Shown here piece after piece: positions 51,517-62,200 of a DNA stretch of 64,000 nucleotides. The notes beneath the pieces were generated by a model that was given only the letters and a program-made list of their open reading frames with translations, was not told the DNA's origin and ran no database searches. Each line of letters starts with the position of its first letter. Within the stretch, counting starts at the first letter, position 1. The translations under genes and the position numbers were made by a program. Source of the stretch: Whitmania pigra (lineage: Eukaryota; Annelida; Clitellata; Hirudinida; Haemopidae); contig JAJTWR010000389.1 in assembly GCA_021613335.1 (NCBI GenBank), positions 367,501-431,500 of the forward strand. Reading direction: 5' to 3'.

Positions 51517-52242
51517 TTAAACTAAATGCTGTTTGATAGATTCAATTTTGTTAAGCAACGTTTTGAACTCGAACTTATAAATTTCACCATATGGATAATT
51601 TGCTGATTGGCCATCGAGATGCATGTTCTCTTTACAGAAATTTGTATAATGATCGTAATGCTCATTAAAGATGTCTTTGATCTTCTGAACAAAATACTCA
51701 TGATTGTTGTTTATCTTTTCCATGACGTCAATAACAGCAACTTTAATGACTTCATGCAGGATAATGGTGTTATACTTTTTAACTGATTCCTTGTCTTTTG
51801 GATCATATTCCGTCACTTCATAATAAGGATGATCGGTCAGAAAAGATTGTAATATCAGGACCATGGATGTTAGTGTCATTACTGGAGACCATGACATTGG
51901 ACCTCCTGTACTTAATACGCTGAGACACAGCGAACCGTTGGTGAAAATGTGTCGATGCAATTGAAGTTTCCTCCCTGCTGCAGTTAAGCATTTGACAAAT
52001 GGTGGTTTCATTGGATAATCATCAGTAAAGCCAAGTAAGAAAATAAACATTCCACCATGATATCCACTATCTTTGGGCCCTGTGATAAGGACGGTCATTT
52101 TTCTCATATTTTCTTCGTCTGGCAAAACAAATATCCCTGGAGGAGCATTTTCAACAACATCCTTAATGTCCTTTTGAATTCTTTTGAGTATCCGAGGTGC
52201 AATAGGCTTGGAAGTTATTTGCTTTTCCCAGTTTGAGAACAT
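51517..52242 (-). CDS. UBE2Z-like ubiquitin-conjugating enzyme, intronless copy 2
   Basis: Uninterrupted 241-residue frame. The E2 core follows vertebrate UBE2Z (PPGIFVLPDEENMRKM, LITGPKDSGYHGG, MSWSPVMTLTS, LQSFLTDHPY) and the C-terminal extension after the core is retained. UBE2Z/USE1 accepts ubiquitin (and FAT10 in mammals) from UBA6. Catalytic cysteine: Cys106 in NGSLCLSVL. The position of the HPN triad (NPN in human UBE2Z) reads HRH, so the conserved asparagine thought to stabilise the transition state is a histidine. The lack of introns suggests a retrocopy origin followed by tandem duplication. A minus-strand poly(A) hexamer lies at 51434-51429. The intact frame and mostly conservative differences from copy 3 suggest it is expressed, but that is inference. 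Confidence 0.8.
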   Translation of the reverse strand: MFSNWEKQITSKPIAPRILKRIQKDIKDVVENAPPGIFVLPDEENMRKMTVLITGPKDSGYHGGMFIFLLGFTDDYPMKPPFVKCLTAAGRKLQLHRHIFTNGSLCLSVLSTGGPMSWSPVMTLTSMVLILQSFLTDHPYYEVTEYDPKDKESVKKYNTIILHEVIKVAVIDVMEKINNNHEYFVQKIKDIFNEHYDHYTNFCKENMHLDGQSANYPYGEIYKFEFKTLLNKIESIKQHLV

Positions 52243-53060
52243 TTTACCAGCATACGATTTTCAGCAAATTTCGACAAAGTAAAGAATGTAATAGTAAACA
52301 TTCGGTAAAACCGCTACAAACCAAAAAACTTTAAACGTAAAATTTAAAATTAAATTTTTAAAATTTATGACAAAAATTGTAAATTTATGAATTTTTATTG
52401 AACGGGATTCATACCATAGTTTTGAGTGCGTTCGAGTTTCCAGCAAATGCGAGCTGCACAAATTGAATCAGAATAAAAAAAAAACGTGAATCACTTGAGA
52501 AATTATTATTCATTAAGTCACATCAGTTCCTTTGATCGTCTTTCTTTTAATTTTTCCCTGAGTTCAGGTAGCAATGTAAACAATGAAGAGTTTGACCTGG
52601 AGTTGCATTTTAATATAGCTTATCTATGGTTAAGTACGTAAAACTGAATCAATATCTTCTCACTCTTGCTCAAACACAGAACCTCTCGATTATCTACGAG
52701 GGACCGTAATCCGTTATGCTGAAAAATCCTGAAGCATTGTCTAGTGATCAGCTAAGGATGGTTGCAACCACTTTTCCAGACTTGCCATCGACACGTGGAT
52801 TAAAATCAGATTATGAGAGATGGGGTATGAAGTGGCATGAAGATAAAGATGTTGGACCTGGAGAGAATTTGCAGACTTTTAGAAGCAGGGATTGATAAAA
52901 ATGGATATGCAATCACATTGCCTAAAAGGTGTTATCCAGAAATTGAGGATCCAGTTAGTCATTATAGAGTCTATATCTCCACTACTTCAGAAATATAACT
53001 CCGCATCAACTATAAGGAAGAACAATTCTCTGTGTTAAGAATATAGAATCACTTGAACTT

Positions 53061-53320
53061 AATAATCATGTGTTGGAGCACATTCCACAAAAAGAAATAG
53101 TTTATAAAAGTGTCGATGGTATAGTGAATGACCAAGCTGAAGATCAATTAGCATTTCCAAACGAATTTTTGAACACTTTGGCTCCAACTGGAATGCCACC
53201 TCACAAACTCAGATTGTAGATTGGCGCTGTTATCATGCTACTCAGAAACTAATTAGCAACTAAATGTCTCTGCGATGGAACGCGGCTCATAGTCACAAGT
53301 GGTGGCAGAGGTACTACCTC
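53061..53320 (+). mobile_element. Helitron helicase fragment (Pif1-like C-terminus)
   Basis: One frame reads FPNEFLNTLAPTGMPPHKLRL, stop, IGAVIMLLRN, stop, LCDGTRLIV. This is the characteristic C-terminal block of Helitron Rep/helicase proteins (FLN-L-PSGMPPH-L-LK-GA-IMLLRN----LCNGTRL). In-frame stops show it is dead. It abuts the LINE fragment at about 53320. Confidence 0.8.
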
Positions 53321-53810
53321 TTACGGGCTTCGAGTGAAGAACGTGACAATCGCCCTCGACAAATTTCTTCCATGCCTTATGAAACTAAATATATACTCTT
53401 TTTCTTTAAAGTTGAGAGACAAGAGGTTTGCCCTGAACCATTTTGTCAACTTTTCAAGCTCAGTATTCATGGTAGACTTCAGTAATATTATTTCCAGCCA
53501 GAAAAATATTTGTGCGATCAATAGGTACTGGAGATGATCAGTTACATAGGAGTTGCGTAGGTCATTGATATAAATCAAAAACAAAAATGGTCCCAAGACT
53601 GACAATATGGAACAACCAGGTACCAGTTAACAATGGCGATGTTTGATTTGCATATGAAACCATCTGACTACGATATTTAAAATAACTTTCATACCAAGCA
53701 AAACTTATGCCTCGGGTATCGTCATGATAATGTTTTTCTAAGAAAGTACCATAATTTATAGGTGTCAAAAGATTTAGCAAGATCCAGAAACTCCGATAGT
53801 AAATTGATCT
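53321..53810 (-). mobile_element. Non-LTR retrotransposon (LINE) reverse-transcriptase fragment
   Basis: The minus strand reads SVLGPFLFLIYINDLRNS and, further on, NTELEKLTKWFRANLLSLN, the palm/thumb blocks of jockey/CR1-type LINE reverse transcriptases. A shifted frame just upstream holds the preceding block (GISFAWYESYFKYRSQMVSY). The catalytic FADD box is degenerate and the frames are broken, so it is a dead fragment. Clade not assignable by eye. Confidence 0.75.
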
Positions 53811-53883
53811 CATCATCATCGTCGTCATCGTCATCATCGTCATCATCGTCATCATCATCGTCATCGTCATCATCATCATCATA
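53808..53883. repeat. CAT/CGT simple repeat
   Basis: Mixed TCATCATCG triplet run of about 75 bp. On the minus strand it gives a methionine/threonine-rich spurious ORF start. Confidence 0.85.
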
Positions 53884-54307
53884 ATAAGCATAATAATTAA
53901 TTGATTATCTTGTATTATCTATTTGTCAAGTTATTTTTATGTTATTTGTATGCCGTGATGCATTTAAAAACCTTATAAAACACTTAATAAACAAATTACA
54001 ATCCATATTTTCACATTAGCAATGACCCAGAAACTCATAAACGCAGCGTCGCGCAAGAGAAACTCCAGAAAATGTTCGAAGTTGATGGGATTTTTTTCAA
54101 TTTAAATCCATTGATTAGCTAGACGATTAAGATATGGCCCCTCAACAGTATTCGAATCACTGCTGCCACCTTGGGTCTTGTTAAAACTTAATCGATTGAA
54201 ATTTAAAATTAAAAATATTTGAAAAAAAACAAGTTGCAAATATTGTATTAAATGTTCATCATTAATAATTTGAGAATTATTTAGTGCCGTCTCGAAAAGC
54301 ATTACTA

Positions 54308-55600
54308 ATCGTAATTGTCCCCACTAAAGCCGTCTAATTAATTTAAAATAATAATGTTCCAAATATAACAAATTGGAAATAATTGATTTAATAATATTTA
54401 AAAACTTGCATCACTAAAACCAACATTTGAAAATATAATATTTAAATTTTATTTTAGTCAAGATGTTGTCAAAAGCCTAAAAGTAATTCTGAAACTTTTA
54501 TACCTCATGGTTGTAAGTTTACTGAAGATCACTTGTTAAACTAAATGCTGCTTGATGGATTCAATTTTCTTAAGCAACATTTTGAACTCGAACATGTAAG
54601 ATCCCGCATGAAAATTGAAATGATGATATGGATAATTTACTGATTGGCCATCGAGGTGCATGTTCTCTTTACAGAAATTTGTGTAATGATCGTAATGCTC
54701 ATTAAAGATGTCTTTGATCTTCTGAACAAAATACTCATGATTGTTGTTTATCTTTTCCATGACGTCAATAACAGCAACTTTAATGACTTCATGCAGGACA
54801 ATGGTGTTAAATTTCTTAACTGATTCCTTGTCATTTGGTTTATATCCAGCCACATCGTAATAAGGAGGGTCGGTCAGAAAAGATTGTAATATCAGGACCA
54901 TGGATGTTATTGTCATTACTGGAGACCATGACATTGGACCTCCTGTACTTAATACGCTGAGGCACAGTGAACCGTTGTTGAAAATGTGTCGATGCAGTTG
55001 AAACTTTGCCCCAACCGTGGTCAAGCATTTGACCAATGGAGGTCTCATGGGATACTCATCCGTAAAGCCAAGTAAGAAAATAAACATACCACCATGATAT
55101 CCACTATCTTTGGGCCCTGTGATAAGGACGGTCATTTTTCTCATATTTTCTTCGTCTGATAAAACAAATATTCCTGGAAGAGGCTTTTCAATCATATCCT
55201 TAATGTCCTTTTTAATTCTTATGAGACTCCGAGGTGCAATAGGCTTGGAAGTTATGTCCTTTTCCCAGTTTACGTTCATTTTAACTGCTCACGATCTTTA
55301 GCAAACTTGGAACACATCGTTGGTAAAGAATGATATACTGCTTCAAATCAAAGACCTTTTACTGTAAAACTTGAAATAAAAATTTTAAAGATTTAATAAA
55401 ATCTTTAGAGTAATAACATTTTAATCACGGCTTTTTTTAGCTATCCGATTACCAAAATAACATGTGACCATTTCACAAACGTGTTCAATCGTTTTACGGA
55501 GCTCTCTGAACTCTTATGATGCATGCCGAGTAATCAGTTTGTGTCAAAAATTATAAATGTATGAAATTTGTTTGATTGGATTCATACCACAGTTCAGAGG
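54308..55600. repeat. Duplicated segment shared with 51288-52450
   Basis: Starting at CGTAATTGTCC (51288 and 54308), the two E2 copies share nearly identical 3' flanks of about 230 bp, the coding region, and 5' flanks that include the conserved stretch GATTCATACCA...GCGTTC (about 52408-52436 and 55579-55607). About 150 bp in the 5' flank of copy 3 (roughly 55390-55540) has no counterpart in copy 2. This defines one tandem duplication unit, later split by transposon insertions. Confidence 0.75.
54536..55279 (-). CDS. UBE2Z-like ubiquitin-conjugating enzyme, intronless copy 3
   Basis: Uninterrupted 247-residue frame, by eye about 85% identical to copy 2. Cys106 (NGSLCLSVL) and the same HRH in place of the HPN triad are present. 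Differences cluster in the first 100 residues and at 138-165, while the stretch from LHEVIKVAV to KENMHLDGQS is unchanged, which suggests constraint or recent gene conversion. It has a short insertion near the C-terminus (YPYHHFNFHAGSY versus YPYGEIY in copy 2). A minus-strand poly(A) hexamer lies at 54453-54448. Expected to be a cytosolic or nuclear E2; whether it can charge with ubiquitin is unknown. Confidence 0.8.
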   Translation of the reverse strand: MNVNWEKDITSKPIAPRSLIRIKKDIKDMIEKPLPGIFVLSDEENMRKMTVLITGPKDSGYHGGMFIFLLGFTDEYPMRPPLVKCLTTVGAKFQLHRHIFNNGSLCLSVLSTGGPMSWSPVMTITSMVLILQSFLTDPPYYDVAGYKPNDKESVKKFNTIVLHEVIKVAVIDVMEKINNNHEYFVQKIKDIFNEHYDHYTNFCKENMHLDGQSVNYPYHHFNFHAGSYMFEFKMLLKKIESIKQHLV

Positions 55601-55607
55601 GCGTTCT

Positions 55608-56239
55608 AATTTCTAGCCTCTCTTAATGGCTACTTTATCACTGGTATTAGATTGGTTTAGTAACTTCTTTGGTATTATAGGGTGTGGTAGGGTCAAGTAT
55701 GGTATGATACCTTATTGTCTACTTCAGATATCTGATCAGATTACATCATAAGATTACTGGGTTTCATAACTAGGTGCCCACGTTTTTACGCTTGATAGGA
55801 GCTCAAAGAAATACGTATCTTTATGTTTATCTATTATAAGTATATTTAGTTAAGGCACGTCGTACGTTTCAGCAGTAATAGAGCTGCTTTACTTAAATTT
55901 ATTAATTTAATCAATTCTTGAGGCGCATACGCCCTGCGCTCCTCTGAGCCAATCTGGCTTATGACTCTATTATTGCTATTTATGATAAAGTATATTTTTG
56001 GCAGTGTACCGGAATTCATTAATTAGGTAAAAGTACAAGCAATACATCAATAATATACTTAAGTTGAAGTAAAAATATTTGTTCAAGTATCGGCTTAAGT
56101 TAAAAATACTTAAAAAGTAAAAGTACTGATGCCACAGGTATTGTTATCATACATAATTCCAGATTATTTAAATGCATATGTATCAATTGTTGGTACTAAC
56201 TGCTAGTACTTACATTACTTGAGTAATCTACTAGGGGAT
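55608..56239. other. Border zone between E2 copies and satellite
   Basis: No gene. 56020-56230 is rich in AAGTAAAAGTAC/GTACTTAC motifs in both orientations, resembling subterminal repeats of hAT-type non-autonomous elements; this is only a suggestion. The satellite begins abruptly after it. Confidence 0.4.
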
Positions 56240-59200
56240 CTACTAGAGGCTAAAATATTTTTGTAAAAGTCGAACATTAAAAAATCAAAATTTTTGTAAT
56301 GGTCCCCCCAATGAAAATATATGTTTTTTGGGGTCGACAAAAATAGAATTTTTTTATGATTCTATCGCGGGATGAATTAGTTTGTTTGGGGGTCTATCAC
56401 GGTGTGAAATATCTTTGTAAAAGTCGAACATGAAAAAAACAAAAATTTTATAATGTCCCCCCTATGAAAAAATATGATTTTTAGGGGTCGACCAAAAATT
56501 GAAAATTTTTCTTGTTCTTTCGCAGGATTAATTAGTTCGATAAAGGTCTATCACGGAGTAAAATATCTTTGTAAAAGTCAACATGAAAAAAAACAAAAAT
56601 TTTTGTAATGATCCCCCCTATGAAAAAATATGATTTTTAGGGGTCGAACAAAAATTGAAATTTACTATGGTTTTCCGCGGGATGAATTAGTTTGATAGGG
56701 GTCTATCACGGTGTGAAATATCTTTGTAAAAGTCGAACATGAAAAAAACAAAAAATTTTCGTAATGGTCCCCCCTATGAATAAATATGATTTTTACTGGT
56801 CGACCCAAGGGAATTTGTTTATTATGGTTCTTCCGCGGAATGAATTAGTTTGAGAGGGGTCTTTCACGGTGTGAAATATCTTTGTAAAAGTCGAACATGA
56901 AAAAAACAAAAATTTTATAATGGTCCCCCCTATGAAAAAATATGATTTTTAGGGGTCGACCAAAAATTGAAATTTTTTATTGTTCTTCCGCAGGATTAAT
57001 TAGTTCGATAAAGGTCTATCACGGAGTAAAATATCTTTGTAAAAGTCCAACATGAAAAAAACAAAAATTTTGTAATGATCCCCCCTATGAAAAAATATGA
57101 TTTTTAGGGGTCGACCAAAAATTGAAATTTTTTATTGTTCTTCCGCAGGATTAATTAGTTCGATAAAGGTCTATCACGGAGTAAAATATCTTTGTAAAAG
57201 TCCAACATGAAAAAAACAAAAATTTTGTAATGATCCCCCTTATGAAAAAATATGATTTTTAGGGGTCGAACAAAAATTGAAATTTACTATGGTTCTTCCG
57301 CGGTATGAATTAGTTTGATAGGGGTCTATCACGGTGTGAAATATCTTTGTAAAAGTCGAACATGAAAAAAACAAAAGTTTCGTAATGGTCCCCCCTATGA
57401 ATAAATATGATTTTTACTGGTCGACCAAAAGTTGAAATTTATTATGGTTCTTCCGCGGAATGAATTAGTTTGAGAGGGGTCTTTCACGGTGTGAAATATC
57501 TTTGTAAAAGTCGAACATGAAAAAAACAAAAGTTTCGTAATGGTCCCCCCTATGAATAAATATGATTTTTAGGGGTCGACCAAAAGTTGAAATTTATTAT
57601 GGTTCTTCCGCGGAATGAATTAGTTTGAGAGGGGTCTTTCACGGTGTGAAATATCTTTGTAAAAGTCGAACATGAAAAAAACAAAAATTTTATAATGGTC
57701 CCCCCTATGAAAAAATATGATTTTTAGGGGTCGACCAAAAATTGAAATTTTTTATTGTTCTTCCGCAGGATTAATTAGTTCGATAAAGGTCTATCACGGA
57801 GTAAAATATCTTTGTAAAAGTCCAACATGAAAAAAACAAAAATTTTGTAATGGTCCCCCCTATGAAAAAATATGATTTTTAGGGGTCGAACAAAAATTGA
57901 AATTTACTATGGTTCTTCCGCGGTATGAATTAGTTTGATAGGGGTCTATCACGGTGTGAAATATTTTGTAAAAGTCGAACATGAAAAAAACAAAAGTTTC
58001 GTAATGGTCCCCCCTATGAAAAAATATGAATTTTAGGGGTCGACCAAAATTTGAAATTTTCTATGGTTTTTTCCGCGGGATGAATTAGTTTGTTTGGGGT
58101 CTATCACGGTGTGAAATATCTTTGTAAAAGTCGAACATGAAAAAAACAAAAGTTTCGTAATGGTCCCCCCTATGAAAAAATATGATTTTTAGGGGTCGAC
58201 CAAAAATTGAAATTTTCTATGGTTCTTCCGCGTAATGAATTAGTTCGATAAAGGTCTATCACGGAGTAAAATATCTTTGTAAAAGTCGAACATGAAAAAA
58301 ACAAAAGTTTTGTAATGGTCCCCCTATGAAAAAATATGATTTTTAGGGGTCGAACAAAAATTGAAATTTACTATGGTTCTTCCGCGGTATGAATTAGTTT
58401 GATAGGGGTCTATCACGGTGTGAAATATCTTTGTAAAAGTCGAACATGAAAAAAACAAAAGTTTCGTAATGGTCCCCCCTATGAAAAATATGATTTTTAG
58501 GGGTCGACCAAAAATTGAAATTTTTTATTGTTCTTCCGCAGGATTAATTAGTTCGATAAAGGTCTATCACGGGTAAAATCTTTGTAAAAGTCCAACATGA
58601 AAAAAACAAAAATTTTGTAATGGTCCCCCTTATGAAAAAATATGATTTTTAGGGGTCGACCAAAAATTGAAATTTACTATGGTTCTTCCGCGGTATGATT
58701 AGTTTTTGATAGGGGTCTATCACGGTGTGAAATATCTTTGTAAAAGTCGAACATGAAAAAAAAAAAAAGTTTCGTAATGGTCCCCCCTATGAATAAATAT
58801 GATTTTTACTGGTCGACCAAAAGTTGAAATTTATTATGGTTCTTCCGCGGAATGAATTAGTTTGAGAGGGGTCTATCACGGTGTGAAATATCTTTGTAAA
58901 AGTCGAACATGAAAAAAACAAAAGTTTCGTAATGGTCCCCCCTATGAAAAAATATGATTTTTACTGGTCGACCAAAAGTTGAAATTTATTATGGTTCTTC
59001 CGCGGAATGAATTAGTTTGAGAGGGGTCTTCACGGTGTGAAATATCTTTGTAAAAGTCGAACATGAAAAAAACAAAAATTTTAATGGTCCCCCCTATGAA
59101 AAAATATGATTTTTAGGGGTCGACCAAAAATTGAAATTTTTTATTGTTCTTCCGCAGGATTAATTAGTTCGATAAAGGTCTATCACGGAGTAAAATATCT

Positions 59201-62200
59201 TTGTAAAAGTCCAACATGAAAAAAACAAAAATTTTGTAATGATCCCCCTTATGAAAAAATATGATTTTTAGGGGTCGAAAAAAAATTGAAATTTACTATG
59301 GTTCTTCCGCGGATGAATTAGTTTGATAGGGGTCTATCACGGTGTGAAAATATTTGTAAAAGTCGAACATGAAAAAAACAAAAGTTTTGTAATGGTCCCC
59401 CCTATGAAAAAATATGAATTTTAGGGGTCGACCAAAATTGAAATTTTCTATGGTTTTTCCGCGGGATGAATTAGTTTGTTTGGGGGTCTATCACGGTGTG
59501 AAATATCTTTGTAAAAGTCGAACATGAAAAAAACAAAAGTTTCGTAATGGTCCCCCCTATGAATAAATATGATTTTTACTGGTCGACCAAAAGTTGAAAT
59601 TTTTTATTGTTCTTCCGCAGGATTAATTAGTTCGATAAAGGTCTATCACGGAGTAAAATATCTTTGTAAAAGTCCAACATGAAAAAAACAAAAATTTTGT
59701 AATGATCCCCTCTATAAAAAAATATGATTTTTAGGGGTCGAACAAAAATTGAAATTTACTATGGTTCTTCCGCGGGATGAATTAGTTTGATAGGGGTCTA
59801 TCACGGTGTGAAATATCTTTGTAAAAGTCGAAAATGAAAAAAACAAAAGTTTCGTAATGGTCCCCCCTATGAATAAATATGATTTTTACTGGTCGACCAA
59901 AAGTTGAAATTTATTATGGTTCTTCCGCGGAATGAATTAGTTTGAGAGGGGTCTTTCACGGTGTGAAATATCTTTGTAAAAGTCGAACATGAAAAAAACA
60001 AAAATTTTATAATGGTCCCCCCTATGAAAAAATATGATTTTTAGGGGTCGACCAAAAATTGAAATTTTTTATTGTTCTTCCGCAGGATTAATTAGTTCGA
60101 TAGGGGTCTTTCACGGAGTAAAAAATCTTTGTAAAAGTCAAACATGAAAAAAATAAAAATTTTGTAATGGTCCCCCCTATAAATAAATAAGATTTTTAGG
60201 GGTCGACCAAAAATTAAAATTTACTATGGTTCTTCCGCGGGATGAATTAGTTTGATAGGGGTCTATCACGGTGTGAAATATCTTTGTAAAAGTCAAACAT
60301 GAAAAAAATAAAAATTTTGTAATGGTCCCCCCTATAAAAAAATATGATTTTTAGGGGTCGACCAAAAATTGAAATTTTTTATTGTTCTTCCGCAGGATTA
60401 ATTAGTTCGATAAAGGTCTATCACGGAGTAAAATATCTTTGTAAAAAATGAAAAAAAACAAAAAAAAAAAAATTTTTAATGGTCCCCCCTATGAAAAAAA
60501 ATATGATTTTTAGGGGTCGACCAAAATTTGAAATTTTCTATGGTTTTTCCACGGGATGAATTAGTTTGTTTGGGGTTCTATCACGGTGTGAAATATCTTT
60601 GTAAAAGTCGAACTTGAAAAAAACAAAAGTTTAGTAATGGTCCCCCCTATGAATAAATGTGATTTTTACTGGTCGACCAAAAGTTGAAATTTATTATGGT
60701 TCTTCCGCGGAATGAATTAGTTTGAGAGGGGTCTTTCACGGTGTGAAATATCTTTGTAAAAGTCGAACATGAAAAAAACAAAAATTTTGTAATGGTCCCC
60801 CCTATGAAAAAATATGATTTTTAGGAGTCGACCAAAAGTTGAAATTTATAATGGTTCTTCCACGGAATGAATTAGATTGATAGGGGTCTATCACGGTGTG
60901 AAATATCTTTGTAAAAGTCGAACATGAAAAAAACAAAAGTTTTGTAATGGTCCCCCCTATGAAAAAATATGATTTTTAGGGGTCGAACAAAAATTGAAAT
61001 TTACTATGGTTCTTCCGCGGGATAAATTAGTTTGATAAATGTCTATCACTGGGTAAAATAAATTTGTAAAAGTCGAACATGAAAAAAATAAAAACTTTGT
61101 AATGGTCCCCCCTATGAAAAAATATGATTTTTAGGGGTCGACCAAAAGTTGAAATTTATAATGGTTCTTCCAAGGAATGAATTAGTTTGATAGGGGTCTA
61201 TCACGGTGTGAAATATCTTCGTAAAAGTCAAACATGAAAAAAATAAAAATTTTGTAATGGTCCCCCCTATGAAAAAATATGATTTTTAGGGGTCGACCAA
61301 AAATTGAAATTTTCTATGGTTCTTCCACGTAATGAATTAGTTCGATAAAGGTCTATCACGGAGTAAAATATCTTTGTAAAAGTCAAACATGAAAAACATA
61401 AAAATTTTGTAATGGTCCCCCCTATGAAAAAATATGAATTTTAGGGGTCGACCAAAATTTGAAATTTTCTATGGTTTTTCCGCGTAATGAATTAGTTCGA
61501 TAAAGGTCTATCACGGGTAGTAAAATATCTTTGTAAAAGTCAAACATGAAAAAAAACAAAGTTTTGTAATGGTCCCCCCTATGAAAAAATATGATTTTTA
61601 GGGGTCTACCAAAAATTGAAATTTTTTATTGTTCTTCCGCCGGATTAATTAGTTCGATAAATGTCTATCACGGGGTAAAATAAATTTGTTGTAAAGTCAA
61701 ACATGAAAAAATAAAAACTTTGTAATGGTCCCCCCTATGAAAAAATATGATTTTTAGGGGTCGACCAAAAGTTGAAATTTATAATGGTTTTTCCACGGAA
61801 TGAATTAGTTTGATAGGGGTCTATCACGGTGTGAAATATCTTTGTAAAAGTCGAACATGAAAAAAACAAAAGTTTTATAATGGTCCCCCCTATGAAAAAA
61901 TATGATTTTTAGGGGTCGAACAAAAATTGAAATTTACTATGGTTCTTCCGCGGGATAAATTAGTTTGATAGGGGTCTATCACGGTGTGAAATATCTTTGT
62001 AAAAGTCAAACATGAAAAAAATAAAAATTTTGTAATGGTCCCCCCTATGAAAAAATATGAATTTTAGGGGTCGACCAAAATTTGAAATTTTCTATGGTTT
62101 TTCCGCGTAATGAATTAGTTCGATAAAGGTCTATCACGGAGTAAAATATCTTTGTAAAAGTCGAACATGAAAAAAACAAAAGTTTTGTAATGGTCCCCCC

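Larger units (their letters stand above)
52243..54535. other. Transposon debris between E2 copies 2 and 3
   Basis: Upstream flank of copy 2 (52243-52480), unclassified and probably transposon-derived sequence (52560-53060, with a broken frame reading NPEALSSDQLRMVATTFPDL), then the Helitron and LINE fragments listed next, a CAT/CGT simple repeat at about 53808-53883, and the 3' flank of copy 3 from 54308. No intact gene. Confidence 0.55.
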
